Shown: positions 53,071 through 64,000 of the stretch, piece by piece
Layout of the letters: the number at the start of each line of letters is the position of its first letter
Numbering within the stretch: position 1 is the first letter of the stretch
Origin: Coriaria nepalensis
Taxonomy: Eukaryota > Streptophyta > Magnoliopsida > Cucurbitales > Coriariaceae
NCBI GenBank assembly: GCA_027186245.1
Contig: CP114492.1
Span: forward strand, 5,220,501 to 5,284,500
Length of the DNA stretch: 64,000 nucleotides
Direction of reading: 5' to 3'
The notes under the pieces: generated by a model
What the model was told of the DNA's origin: nothing
Database searches by the model: none
Seen by the model: the letters and a program-made list of their open reading frames with translations, nothing else
Translations under genes and position numbers: made by a program

Positions 53071-53830
53071 AAAAACTATGATATTGATTTAATTAGAAGA
53101 TATTTAACTACAAAAATTAAGTTTATTAAATATTGCTTTAATTAACTTAAAGTCAAAAGATATTTTTAAGGCCTAAGGGAAAATATGATCAGCTATTAAA
53201 GAGTTAATGGGTTGAACTGTCAAGGCCCAAATTGTATCTGATTTTTACCTAGTAAAATTAGACGAATAATTTGAAATATATTAGATAAAGTGAGTTAGTA
53301 GAAAATGGAAATTATGTTAAGACATAATATGCCCGGTTTTATTTTTCAAGCATTCTTCAAATGAACGAGACGTTTGGCATATAGGAAATAGGCACTCTCA
53401 ATTTCATTTTTTTTTATTCTCTATAGTTTTTAGTTTTTATTTTATTTTACCCCCATATAATAATTTTTAAATCCCTTCTACCCAAAGTTTTTATATAAAT
53501 ATCCACCTCTCACTTTAATTCTTCCTCATATTTTTCTCACTCACTCACTCTCTCTCTATTCTCTAATCTTCTAATTCATAATCCTCTAAATTATAATTAA
53601 TCTTCATTATTCCATAATTCCTATTTCCTTTATACTTAATCTCAATCCCTAATTAGCTATTTTCCACAAATTAGACCAAGGTCTTAGTTACTTAATTTTT
53701 AATTTTTTTATGTTTACAATGTTATTGTTTGTTATTATACTTAATGTTAATGCTTTACTTTTTAACTTAAAATTTTATTTATTTTTATTTTTTATGATTA
53801 ATCATTTACTCTTAAATTAGTATATAAGAA
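53071..53830. other. AT-rich leader of the hAT element
   Basis: No protein. A TATA-like ttatataaatatcc at 53490-53503 and a CT-rich stretch (about 53535-53570) precede the hAT reading frame, in keeping with a transposon promoter and 5' UTR. Confidence 0.4.
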
Positions 53831-55527
53831 ATGGATCGTCCTCAATTTGACTTCAACTTTCTAAATGAGTATGAGTAAAATATTTATACCGAAATCGGTT
53901 CAAATTCACCGTTGATACCATCAATTCTAGCACAATTTAATATACCACCAAGTCCACCAGCACCACCATCATCATCTAATACTAATACCACCATTTTCGT
54001 AAATATAATGCTTACAAAGGGATGTAATAAGTGAACATCCAAGATTTGGGATACATTTGACATAGTTCTACATAAAAATAAGAAAGGTGAGGACAATTGG
54101 TGATGCAATGTGTAACTATTGCAAAAGTATTTTAGTCGTAAGTCCAAATGATAGAACTAAACACTTGAAACGCTACAAAAAAAATGCATGGTTAAAGTTG
54201 GTGCAAGTATGAATCAAACTCAACTTGAATTTTAACACTGATGGTACAATTGAAACATGGACTTATGATCCAATGGTAGAGAATCTCTAGTTAGACTTAT
54301 TGCTTATTGCTAGAGAATCTCTAGTTAGACTTATTACTTATTAATTTTGGTATTTATTATGAGGAGCACATTAGAAGAGCATATAACTCATAATATAAGA
54401 GCAAAAGTAGAAATACTGTTAGATCTAACATACTTGCATATTTCAAAAAATAAAAAACATGATGAATTAAAAATAGAATGTGATGATTTAAATCTTACTT
54501 TTGACTTGACTTCTGATATTTGGAATGCAAGTTCTAAAGATGACTACTTATGTATTGATAATCCTGACTTAGATTTAAAATAGATCTTACAAAAAATTAA
54601 TAGGATTTAAAGTTATAGATTAAGCACATACTGGTAAAAATATGTGTGATTTAACAATGGAAATTTTTGGTAAGTTTGATTACAAAAGCTGTATAATATG
54701 CATAATTGGATAATGTTGTAGCAAACACAAGGGGTGTCTCTTTATTTGAATAACAGCTTAGCTAGTATAATGGTGGAGTTTTCTTACATCAATGTCGTAT
54801 ATGTCACATCATGAACCTCATTGTAAAATCAAGTATGAAAGAACAACAAGTAATTATTATGTTGATAAAATTCGATTGGTATTATCTTGGATTAGTAGTT
54901 TGAATTCTATGTTGACTAAGTTTAAAATATATTGTAGGGCATTTAATGTGATGTTTCCAAAGTTTGGAATTGATATACTAGTAAAGTAGAATCACACATA
55001 TTTGATGGTGAAAAATGTCCTCCCACATAAAGAAATAATTAGTAGTTTTTTTAATTCTTTTGATTCTCATATTTTGTTAAGTAGTTCTAATTGGAATATA
55101 CTTAAAAATCTTACATACTTTTTAGAAATATTATATAATTCTAAACTTCGACTTTCAGGTGTTTATTATCATATATATCCTCTTGTTTTATATTCACTTG
55201 TTAAAATGACTAGTTTGTTTCAGATCTATGAGAATGATGAAGTGTTTAAGCCTATTGTTCAAAAAAATGGTTTTAAAATTTTAAAAATATTATGAGGAAA
55301 TTTCTCTTTTATATAATTTTACTTTTATATTGGATCATAGGGTTAAGTTACAAGGTCTAATAGATACTCTTACATTCATCAGTCCTCATATAAATGTTGA
55401 TTATTCTCCACTATTACTAACGCTACTGACAAGTTATATGAAGTGTTTGGTCTTTATGATAATAAGTATAGCTACTTGCGACAACATACACAAGAATAAG
55501 AGGTTTGACCTAAGAGGAAGAGTTTAA
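53831..55527 (+). pseudogene. hAT-superfamily transposase remnant
   Basis: It starts MDRPQFDFNF at 53831. A BED-finger-like block follows at 54010-54180 (KGCNK.TSKIWDTFDIV; LLQKYFSR; TLETLQKK). The transposase core includes FDLTSDIWNASSKDDYLCI at 54490-54560. The C-terminal dimerisation side reads YLMVKNVLPHKEIIS, NWNILKNLTYFLEILYNS and GVYYHIYPLVLYSL (55000-55200). Stops and frame changes occur throughout. I did not identify the TIRs or 8-bp duplication. Confidence 0.85.
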
Positions 55528-55569
55528 ATTTTGTTAGTTGTTCCGATTTTAGTTCCAATTCCAGTTTCA

Positions 55570-56100
55570 TTGGGATGAAATGTTAATTAGGTCAAATCAG
55601 TATGTTAATTTTATAGTAACCTAAAAACCTAATCAAAGCACTATTAGGGCTTCCCATAAATCATTCCTTGCTCGTCCCTCCTCTTGGCTGAAACCATAGT
55701 GAGAGAAACGCTAGTATTTTTCATCCATTCTCTTTGAACCTTTCGATTCATATGTTGAATCCAAGATAGAAAATAAACTGAGTGAAATGGATCATGCCGA
55801 TTACTATTAGAGGATGAACATGTAATCGTCTATTCTTCCAACAACTTAGATTTAAAGAGAAGAAGTAGTTGGTCTACCATCTTGGTTTACTAGTCAAGAT
55901 TGGTAACTCTTTTCGAATCTTGATCTTTTATTTTCTTATGGACTTTTTTACGTTTTTTGTAAAATCCATATATATGAGATATATGCTTGTTGTATTATTG
56001 ATCTTGGCATGAGTTTATGTTGTAATGTTAATAATTAGATTTGATCTGAAAAATTTTAAATTTACCATATCCGCTGCTATTATATGTAAACCTTAACAAC
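55570..56100 (+). mobile_element. LTR-B copy, plus orientation
   Basis: It matches the complement of 39893-40328 in word order: cactattagggcttccca, ctcttggctgaaacc, aataaactgagtgaaatgga and ttttaaatttacc near the end. It finishes with an LTR-like cttaacaa at 56093-56100. It follows the hAT remnant directly, with no pol attached. Confidence 0.65.
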
Positions 56101-57590
56101 TAAGGTCGTTTTAAATGATGCCATTATTTTAAAATTTTTTGCAAAATACCTTTCTATATTTTTTAATGACAAAAGTATCCTTCAACTGAAGAAAAATAGA
56201 AAAATGTTGAAATAAACTCCATGGATTATAAACTTAACACTTTGACACTGGAGGTTAAACGTTGAGCACTACACAAACTCGTACGGGGAAGAAACATTTT
56301 CTGAATAATCGCCATATTACTGTCGCCCCCGTCATGAAAAGTTTTGCAATTCTAGCAAGAGAATCAACCTTACTTGAAACCTCTACTTTTTCACTAGAAT
56401 AGTTTTGAAATCTCAATTTTTGAACTCACTAAACAAACTCCCTAAAATTCGTTCAAAATCTTGATCTTTTAACTCATTCAATCATACAGATCAACCTGCT
56501 AATCGATCATAATAGTATAAGATCAACATGGTGTCGAACTATAATCTGTTGAGTTCCACTGAGATCGATATGATAGTCAATCGATCGCGATCATCCGAGA
56601 TCGACATGGGAGTCGACCTACTGCGATTTACTCCATCATCTTGCGATTTTTTCTAGATTTATTATTCGTCATCCGTCCTTGACTATGGAAAAAAAAACTA
56701 AAAAACACAAATATAAAGAAGTTTAGACGGATCAAATCGTTGTTAGGGGAGTATGAAATACAAAAATATGGAGGCTTTGAGATTTTAAAACCATTAAATG
56801 AGAAGAAATTAGAAAGGAAAAAGAAATCATAAGTATTAAAGCTTAAAGCAAGAAAGAATAAACGTAAGTGAGAGAAAATTTTGAAAATAGATTTAAAATT
56901 TCGACTTAGAGTCCTAACATAATAGAGGAAGGTAGATAAAATGATAAATTGGTAGGAATGATAAATTAGTAATTTTACTTTTAAAAAATGGTGTTTTGCA
57001 TAGTTTTTCAAATTTTGGACATCTATTAAAATTACATTTCTTTTAAAGTTATTATGCAATGGACGTCTAAAATATATCCATAATATGAATTAGATCCTCT
57101 ATATATATACAAATATATATTATAACTGCATTTTTCTTAACTTATATATTTCTTTTAAAGATAAAATTATTAATACTAAGAATTTTAATTTTAATTTATT
57201 CATACGACGTATGGGGTAACAATCTGCTATTAATAAATATGGCAAGTTCACTTTTTTAATCTTTTTGTAGTTTGGTTTTTATGATTCGCCCTTGTATAAT
57301 GTCCGACTAATTTTTTAGTCCTTATGTAATCTAAATTTGACATTTTCGTTCATCTAATTATTTTTCAGATAACTGATTCTAATATAGAAAAATTTTAATA
57401 CGTGAGTACTAATTTTATTAAGATGCCTATAAATCTAAATATTTAATCCTGCCACATTAGTAATAAAAATAAAATAAAATTATAAATTCGATCAAAATTA
57501 ATTATTCTTTATAAATCTATTTTAAATATTTTTATAATTTCTATCTTTATACTCTTTTTTTTTTTTTTTTTTTTTTGCCGGTTTGGATTC
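56101..57590. other. AT-rich intergenic DNA
   Basis: A 143-codon minus frame (57059-56628) is hydrophobic and compositionally biased, so I do not call it a gene. A T-rich run of about 22 nt lies at 57555-57576. A GATCG-rich patch occurs at 56500-56630. Confidence 0.4.
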
Positions 57591-57599
57591 AAATTCTGT

Positions 57600-57960
57600 T
57601 AATGGAGCTCGAACTCTAAATCGTCGTTAATTGAAATCAAAACAGATCTCCTTTGAAAATCTAGTTCTTGAGCAGGAACCAAATCTCCAATGGAGATGTT
57701 GGTTCGAGTTCGAAGGAGATCTCCATTGGAGATCGAGTTCTTGAGCTGAAGGAGATTCTCAGGAACACCTTGAGAAGATGTATGGTATTGTTACTTCAAT
57801 TCATGTTATCTCAGGACAGGTGAGGAATTTTATAAACATATTTTTTCTCATTTCAAACACCAAATAAATATAAGATTCAGATCATGATGTTGTTCCTTAA
57901 TGGGTTATGTTTCAGGGAAGAAGAAATGCAGGAGCTTAGTTGAGTTTTCTTTCATTCCTT
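57600..57960 (+). other. Exon-like 3' gene tail, unassigned
   Basis: Plus-strand frame at about 57730-57819 reads EHLEKMYGIVTSIHVISGQ and meets a good donor (cag|gtgagg at 57820). A candidate acceptor (tttcag at 57911-57916) then joins in frame to GRRNAGA and a stop at 57938-57940. This looks like the last two exons of a plant gene whose upstream part is missing or decayed. I do not recognise the family. Upstream, 57640-57750 has near-copies of tctccattggagat, itself a palindrome. Confidence 0.3.
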
Positions 57961-58304
57961 GTTTGATTATGAACTATGGCACTTGAATACCTTATTTCGA
58001 AATAAAAGAAACCCATTTGGAAGGGAAAAAAATACATTTAAAAATAATAAAAATAAAAATAATGGAGTTATATTTATTTCATCTTGTACTAATGTATAAT
58101 ACTTTTTCACAAACAATTTTCTCACGAATGGTTAGACTTAGATCAGAAATTGAGCATGTTTATTCTTCTGGTTTCTATGAAGTCCGACTCATAACTAAGT
58201 GATATGCATTTTGTTACAACTGTTTCAATTGAAGATCAAGAAGTTTGCACAAATTGTACTTTGAGTAATCTGGTTCAATCTTCATTAATGGAGTTAAAAA
58301 GAAA

Positions 58305-58332
58305 ATAATAATAATAATAATAATAATAATAA
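58305..58332. repeat. (TAA)n microsatellite
   Basis: About nine AAT/TAA units upstream of ABCF3. A polymorphic marker candidate. Confidence 0.9.
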
Positions 58333-58834
58333 AGGTAGAAAAAAAGAATTATAAAATTATTTGAGATAAAATTATAAAATAAAGAATTATGTTTGAATGA
58401 ATTTATAGTTTTACCTCTTTATTTCTAATGTGATAGGATGGATTAAAAAAAAAAATTAAATTTACATGTATTCTAATAGAATGGTGCTCAAATTTTGTCA
58501 TATTAATATCTGAAAAATTATCAGAAAAATTTAAATAAATTTGACTCAAATTATAAAAAGTGAATTATTCTAATAAAAAGTGAATTCATGAAAACTGAAT
58601 TACATAGGAAAATAAAGTGAATTAACTTAATAAATATTTATATGTATTTATTTTTTTCCCTTACATTTTTGTTCGTATTTTTTTTTTTTCAAGTTACATG
58701 TTTACTTTAGCTGTATACATCTACCCGACCCGTTCTCTAATTCGTAAAGCCTGAGCTAGAGAGGGGCCACCAAGTTATCGATCTTCTTCTCGTATGTCTG
58801 CTTGAAAAGCGAGAGTTTCAGAACGATCTTTCCA

Positions 58835-58843
58835 TTAGGGTTT
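58835..58843 (+). promoter_or_regulatory. Telo-box in the ABCF3 5' leader
   Basis: TTAGGGTTT (complement AAACCCTAA) lies five bases before the ATG. Telo-boxes are common in the 5' regions of plant genes for ribosomal and translation proteins, which fits a GCN20-type protein. The site is short, so chance is possible. Confidence 0.5.
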
Positions 58844-58848
58844 TAAGT

Positions 58849-61800
58849 ATGACGGAGGTAGCTAGCTCAGTGGTGCATGAGGTTCTGGGAAGAAGAGCTC
58901 AAGATGTGGATCAGCCTATCATCGATTATATCGTCAACGTACTCGCCGACGAGGACTTCGATTTCGGTGAGGACGGGGAGGGTGCTTTCGACGCCATTGG
59001 TGAGCTCCTTGTAGGTGCGGGCTGCGTTAATGACTTCTCCGAGTGTCGCTCGGTGAGTTCCTTTTTTGGCTTTTTAGAGTTCTCTGTTTGGTTGCTCCGC
59101 AAATGTAGAAAAACGAATTGAATTGCTTGTTGGATAGAATTAGCTTAGACGTAACTTAGAATGCGTTGAGAATATAGACGCTACTATACGATTTGTCTTC
59201 TTGTTAATGAAATGAAGCTTCAACCTTTTCTATTTGTAATAGCTAACAATCAACACTCATATGTATTTTGACCGTCTCTTTCCTTCTCTCTTTTATACTT
59301 GCTCTTAGTGATGTAATGAAACAACTTGGTTGGAGAGACGGACCATGAGGGCACTTTGTATAGTTGCTTAATTGACTCCCTCTCGGCTTATCTTTTTCCT
59401 TGAACAAGTTCTTGAGTACGTTTGTTAGTATTCTAAGAGCTTGTTTTTATATGATTTTTTAAATAAATAAAAAAACCAACATTGAAACCAAACAAGTGCT
59501 CTCCTAATAGGTTTTTCCTACTTAAATTTGGAAGATGCAAATGTAAAGATTTTGAATTCTAAAAAGCATACCTTGGGCCAATTCATCTGATTAAAAATAT
59601 GAAGCCAAGTTTATGCAGATTTTCATTATCATATTCCCTTGAAATGTTCTTGTTGTCATGGAGGCCATACTAATTTGCATATAATCTGAGATCGCAGGCT
59701 TTGTTTCAATAGTGAAAGTTATTTCCCTTCTTATTTTTTTATTATTTATTTTAATTTTTTATAGCTCAATTCTTTGTCATCTTCTGCTTCTAAATTCGAA
59801 GATTATGATTTCAAGTTTAATCCACCTTATCTGATCGTGGCAGATTTTTTCCCCCTGTTTTATATTTCTATTCTTTATTCATGTTTGTGAAATTTCATCT
59901 AGGTTTGTAGCAAAATATCTGAAAAGTTTGGAAAGCATGGTTTGGTAAAAGCTAAACCAACCATGCGAAGTCTTGCTGCCCCATTGAGAATGAATGATGG
60001 AATGGACGAGGAGGAAGCTCCAAAGAAGAAGCCTGAAGTGACGGATGGTCCTGTGCTAACTGAACGTGATAGAGCGAAGCTGGACAGGAGGAAGAGGAAG
60101 GATGAGCGTCAAAGAGAGGTGAGTAATCACTTGTGGTGAACAACTGTCTTAAATATAACTATTACCGTAGTACAACTGGGCTGTGTGGTCAACTGGGCTG
60201 TGTGGTTGGGAAGAGACCTTTTAGATAGAATAACCAATTGATTTATTTATTTTCTTCAATTTTTTTCTCTGAATACACAGGCGCAATACCAAACGCATTT
60301 AGCTGAAATGGAAGCAGCTAGGGCAGGAATGCCTGTTGTCTGTGTAAATCACGATAGTGGCGGTGGACCTGCAGTCAAAGACATTCATATGGAGAACTTC
60401 AATGTTTCTGTTGGAGGCCGTGATCTGATTGTTGATGGTACAGTCACACTGTCTTTTGGAAGGCACTATGGTATGTATGCTCTACTTGCACTCATATTTT
60501 TCCTGTAGTATTTTGCTACGAAGAAGCGAGAAAGAAATAATTCTATATTTATGCAACCTCTTTTGGTTGGTGACTTAAGGTTATCAGATATTTTTTATAA
60601 CCTACCATTTTTAATTTTTTAATATTTTTTTATCTTTAACTTTCCCATGCGATCTATTAAGTTACCAATCGTCCTCAAAGTTTAAGCTATTAGGAAATGA
60701 CCCGACATTGTATATCATGCATGTAGAATTGCCAATAAGATCCATTTAGGCATAATGGTATCCCAGTCATCACAACATGATACTTTTAGAGGTGAAATGA
60801 CCACCCAGCAAGTGTTATGACTTTCATCAATAGTACAATGTGGATGATGCTTAAACATAGACATTATGTTAAGCTCTCCACTATACTTCAGGTCTGGAGT
60901 GCAAAGCGAGATAGATTTAAAAGCGTAATGTTTTAGCCCTATGATTTGAAGGACCTAGTTTCATGACATTCATGCCAAAAACAAAAATTTGTAGACTTTT
61001 ATAATCTATCAAGTGTAATGGTTTAGCAAATGCGAATGAAACCAGTGTTTCCTCATGGGATAATGGTTTATGCATGTGTACATGAAAATAGGAAAAAAGG
61101 ATTTTGTCGAAGAATGAGTCACAGATAAAATTTTCAGTTATTAAACCCACATGACTGCAGGCAAATGAAACGATGAAGATAGAGTAAGTCACACCACTTT
61201 ACTTTGTTTCATGTATAGGTTAGTCTCTTTAAGAGAAAGTAAGTTTTACTCATGCTCCCACAGAAAATTTGCGGGGAAGCTATTGTAAAATGAAGAATAC
61301 AAAAAGCTTTTTGTTGATTAATCTTATGAACCTGCATTCATTTTTCATCTAAACATGATCCTCTCCCCCCTCCCCCCCCCAAAAAAAAAGGAAAAAGAAA
61401 AAGAAACCAACAACAAACAAAAACAAAACAATACAGAAAACAAAAAAACTTATGCTTATCTTAGCTGTTCGCCTGATCCTTGGCATGGAATTTGGTATAG
61501 CTTTGCTGTTTGGAGGAGAACAATGCAGAAACTCTATTGCTATCACACCCAATTGCAGGAAATAAAGGAAAAAGGAAGTTGTTTTTACGATATGCACAAA
61601 GATGCTTAACAGATGCTTAAATTCAATAACATTTTTCCTCCATGTTGTATTTATTTATTTAATTAACTTTTTTTTTTGGAGGGGGACTTTTGAAAGACCC
61701 AATCAACTTTTTGGTCATTACTAAATGTTGGGGGAATTAATTAATGGCCTTAGATGATGTCAATGACAATCTGCAATGTTGATGTAGGTCTGGTTGGAAG

Positions 61801-63426
61801 AAATGGTACAGGGAAAACAACTTTCCTTAGGTACATGGCTATGCATGCAATTGAAGGTATACCCAGAAATTGCCAGATATTACATGTTGAACAGGAAGTT
61901 GTTGGTGATGACACCTCAGCCTTGCAATGCGTTTTAAACTCTGATGTTGAGAGATCCCAGCTTTTGCAAGAAGAAGTGCGACTATTAGCCCAACAGGTTC
62001 ATACTATTCAAAATCTAAGCTGAGTGTCTTGCAGTGTATTCTGCTTTCCAGTATCATTATGGTTCTGGACCTCTGGTTGCATTTCTATGTTACTATGTGC
62101 TAACCTTGTTCAATATTGTTATGAAGAGAGAATTGGATTTCGAGGATGGAAAGACCAACGAGGCAGTTGACAAAGATGTTATTACACAAAGGCTCGAGGA
62201 GATATACAAACGACTTGAGTACATTGATGCTGATTCAGCAGAGTCACGAGCAGCATCCATTCTTGCAGTCAGTCACAAACCCTTGTCTCATTGGATTTTT
62301 ATTGTTTGTCTTGTATTAGCTGAATAAGCTTAATTGTAGTAGGTAAGGTCATAAGCCTGTTTATTGGAATATGGAACTGACTGCAGCTCTTAAATAATTT
62401 AGAAAAGAGGTTGTATGCTCACTTATATGTTTATTACAGAAACCATGAAAGCAGGCCCCATGAATGTGGGGAAGGAGCCGACCGACATGCATAGTTGTGT
62501 CTTTATTTTTTTTCTTTTTTTGGGGGGGGGGGGGGGCGCTCTGTTGTAACTAAATCATGATTATGATTAATTTGTTTATAAAGGACTATGTTACTTTGAT
62601 TTATTCTCATTCATGTTCTTGCTGTCCAATATGTACATAACCCATAGCTCTCACAAATCAGGATGATCTCTCAGGTTTATTTTCCTGAGAGTTGTGTTGG
62701 ACAGCTGGCCCAGAAATTGAACTCATAAAGTATTTGCCTAGTTAAGCTCTCTTGTATGCTTTTCCTCTTAAAACTATCTGAGACTTGGTCACTGATAAAT
62801 GCCTCCCCAAAATTCAAATTAATAGATAAATGTGCTTATGCTTCTATCAGAATTGCTTGAAGGTGTTTGTAATCATAACGCATACTAAAATGTCTAATTT
62901 TCAGGGCCTGAGTTTCTCACCGGAAATGCAACGGAAGGCAACAAAAACTTTTTCTGGAGGTTGGCGAATGCGAATAGCTCTTGCACGTGCACTGTTTATA
63001 GAACCTGATTTGTTGCTACTTGATGAACCCACGGTATGCATATTAGTTGTTGATTTTTTGGGGGCTAAATTATCTAAACTTTGTCTTTTTCCTTTTCAGA
63101 ACCATCTTGATCTTCATGCTGTTCTATGGTTGGAAACCTACCTCACGAAATGGCCAAAAACATTCATTGTTGTTTCTCACGCTAGAGAGTTCTTGAACCT
63201 AGTAAGATGTTTAATTCCTAATCAATTCTTAACTCTGGCTTTGATGAGCTGGTAGATGACAACCTTATTATTTCCTCAGGTAACTACAGATATTCTTCAT
63301 TTGCATGGGCAAAAATTAAATTCATATAAAGGGAATTATGATACATTTGAGAGGACCCGAGAGGAACAACTTAAGAACCAGCAGAAAGCATTTGAGGCAA
63401 ACGAGCGATCACGATCTCATATGCAG
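58849..63426 (+). CDS. ABCF3: ABC transporter F family member 3 (GCN20-like), 5' part
   Basis: A soluble twin-ATPase ABC protein without membrane domains. Family members act on ribosomes, and GCN20-type members support GCN2 signalling. Eight exons with GT-AG sites: 58849-59052, 59903-60118, 60281-60470, 61788-61996, 62127-62267, 62905-63033, 63100-63201, 63280-63426. They give 446 codons in frame, of about 710 expected. The start [19 protein letters not shown] matches the ABCF3 N-terminus. Nucleotide-binding domain 1 is complete: Walker A GRNGTGKT at 207-214 (split by intron 3), signature FSGGW at 336-340, Walker B LLLLDEPT ending at 363, NHLDL D-loop region, and H-loop His390 in VVSHAREF. 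The ABCF inter-domain linker begins with ERTREEQ...RSRSHMQ. The second ATPase domain lies beyond the window. No lesion is seen. Confidence 0.95.
62522..62536. repeat. 15-nt poly-G tract in ABCF3 intron 5
   Basis: A pure G run after a T-rich stretch, inside the 62268-62904 intron. It is the second long G homopolymer in a host-gene intron in this window. Confidence 0.9.
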
Positions 63427-64000
63427 GTTGTATTTTTCACAGTTCTTTGATACTGGGAGCTTAATCAGTGGTAAACCATACTATATGAAGTTTCTTTCCA
63501 ATGGTATATGAATTTTCCTTCTTATTGGCAAGTAAGGTATTTGCAGTGACTTGTGTGATGGAGGCAGTAACAGTATAAGCTACCATGTCATCCTTTAACT
63601 GGATCAAGTTTTCAGTACAAATCCAGTTTAAATTGCTCTGATTCCCTGCTATATTGATCATCCATGAAAAGTAAAATAAGCCTACTTAAAATGAAAGATG
63701 AAGTGCAGAGGTTTCTCTGTACTTTTATTGCAAATACTGCATGCTTCAAAACTGTCAAGGTCATGAAGGTTCATTTATGCTCTTGAATATTCAAGAAAAG
63801 AAAGCATTGATCATCCTTGTTTTTATTCTGCTTATTGGTGCACGCTGCCACACAACATTGGTACGATTGGTACATTACAAGTGTCTTTAAAAAAAGGAAG
63901 AAAGGACAGTTTAAAAAGGTATAAGGATAGGGTGGAAAAACAAGATACGAGACCACTTATCTGATACTGAGTTGGGTGTTGATGTTATACTTCAATATAC
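63427..64000 (+). other. ABCF3 intron 8 (continues past the window)
   Basis: It opens with gttgta right after ...SHMQ. The next expected exon (start of the linker helix, AFIDKF-type) is not present before 64000, so the intron exceeds 570 bp. No other feature is seen. Confidence 0.7.

Noticed and set aside
56628..57059. 143-codon minus-strand open frame, among the longest in the window
   Set aside because: The translation is dominated by F, L, I, S, N and K from an AT-rich strand. It has no domain, no splice context and no homologue I recognise.
57555..57576. T-rich run as the tail of a second minus-strand SINE
   Set aside because: The following 200 bp lack A and B boxes at proper spacing.

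Overview
This window is nuclear DNA from a eudicot plant. The evidence is intron-rich genes with GT-AG splice sites, an ER BiP with a C-terminal HDEL, a plant triterpene synthase, and AT-rich intergenic DNA packed with decayed plant transposons. The species cannot be fixed from the sequence. Three host genes are supported. (1) The 5' half of an oxidosqualene cyclase (OSC, triterpene synthase) lies on the minus strand at 7884-997: eight exons, 411 in-frame codons, and the gene runs off the left edge. (2) A complete ER luminal binding protein (BiP, HSP70 family) lies on the minus strand at 23587-19771: eight exons, 666 aa, signal peptide and HDEL. Its promoter holds a near-perfect plant unfolded-protein-response element. 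(3) The 5' part of an ABCF3/GCN20-type ABC protein lies on the plus strand at 58849-63426: eight exons, 446 codons, and it runs off the right edge. These genes have unrelated jobs (specialised terpenoid synthesis, ER protein folding, translation-associated ATPase) and nothing suggests co-regulation or a biosynthetic cluster. || Layout. 1-880: retroelement RNase H scraps. 997-7884: OSC, with a tRNA-derived SINE in intron 6 and a 4.2-kb intron 2 carrying a decayed copia element that is itself split by a 969-bp long-TIR, Mutator-like element. 8120-13080: mostly unrecognised DNA with a 38-bp minisatellite and a 125-bp direct repeat. 13080-18130: copia pol between inverted copies of one LTR family (called LTR-A here). 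19771-23850: BiP and its promoter. 24330-27765: an RTE-type LINE split by LTR-derived DNA. 28230-45960: a nested mosaic of copia, Ty3/gypsy and solo or partial LTRs (LTR-A, -B, -C, -D are my labels). 46000-47420: a Helitron protein remnant. 47640-49600: a Tat-type gypsy remnant. 50399-53070: LTR fragments. 53831-55527: a hAT transposase remnant. 55570-56100: another LTR-B. 56100-58800: AT-rich intergenic DNA with an unassigned exon-like tail. 58849 onward: ABCF3. || All transposon coding regions seen carry many stops and none looks autonomous. The most useful observations are the OSC active-site motif (Leu at the position that separates lupeol-type from beta-amyrin-type enzymes, next to an unusual Cys-to-Thr change), the BiP promoter element, the fully delimited long-TIR insertion whose empty site is present elsewhere in the window, and the SINE inside the OSC. 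I performed no database search; family assignments are by recognition of motifs.
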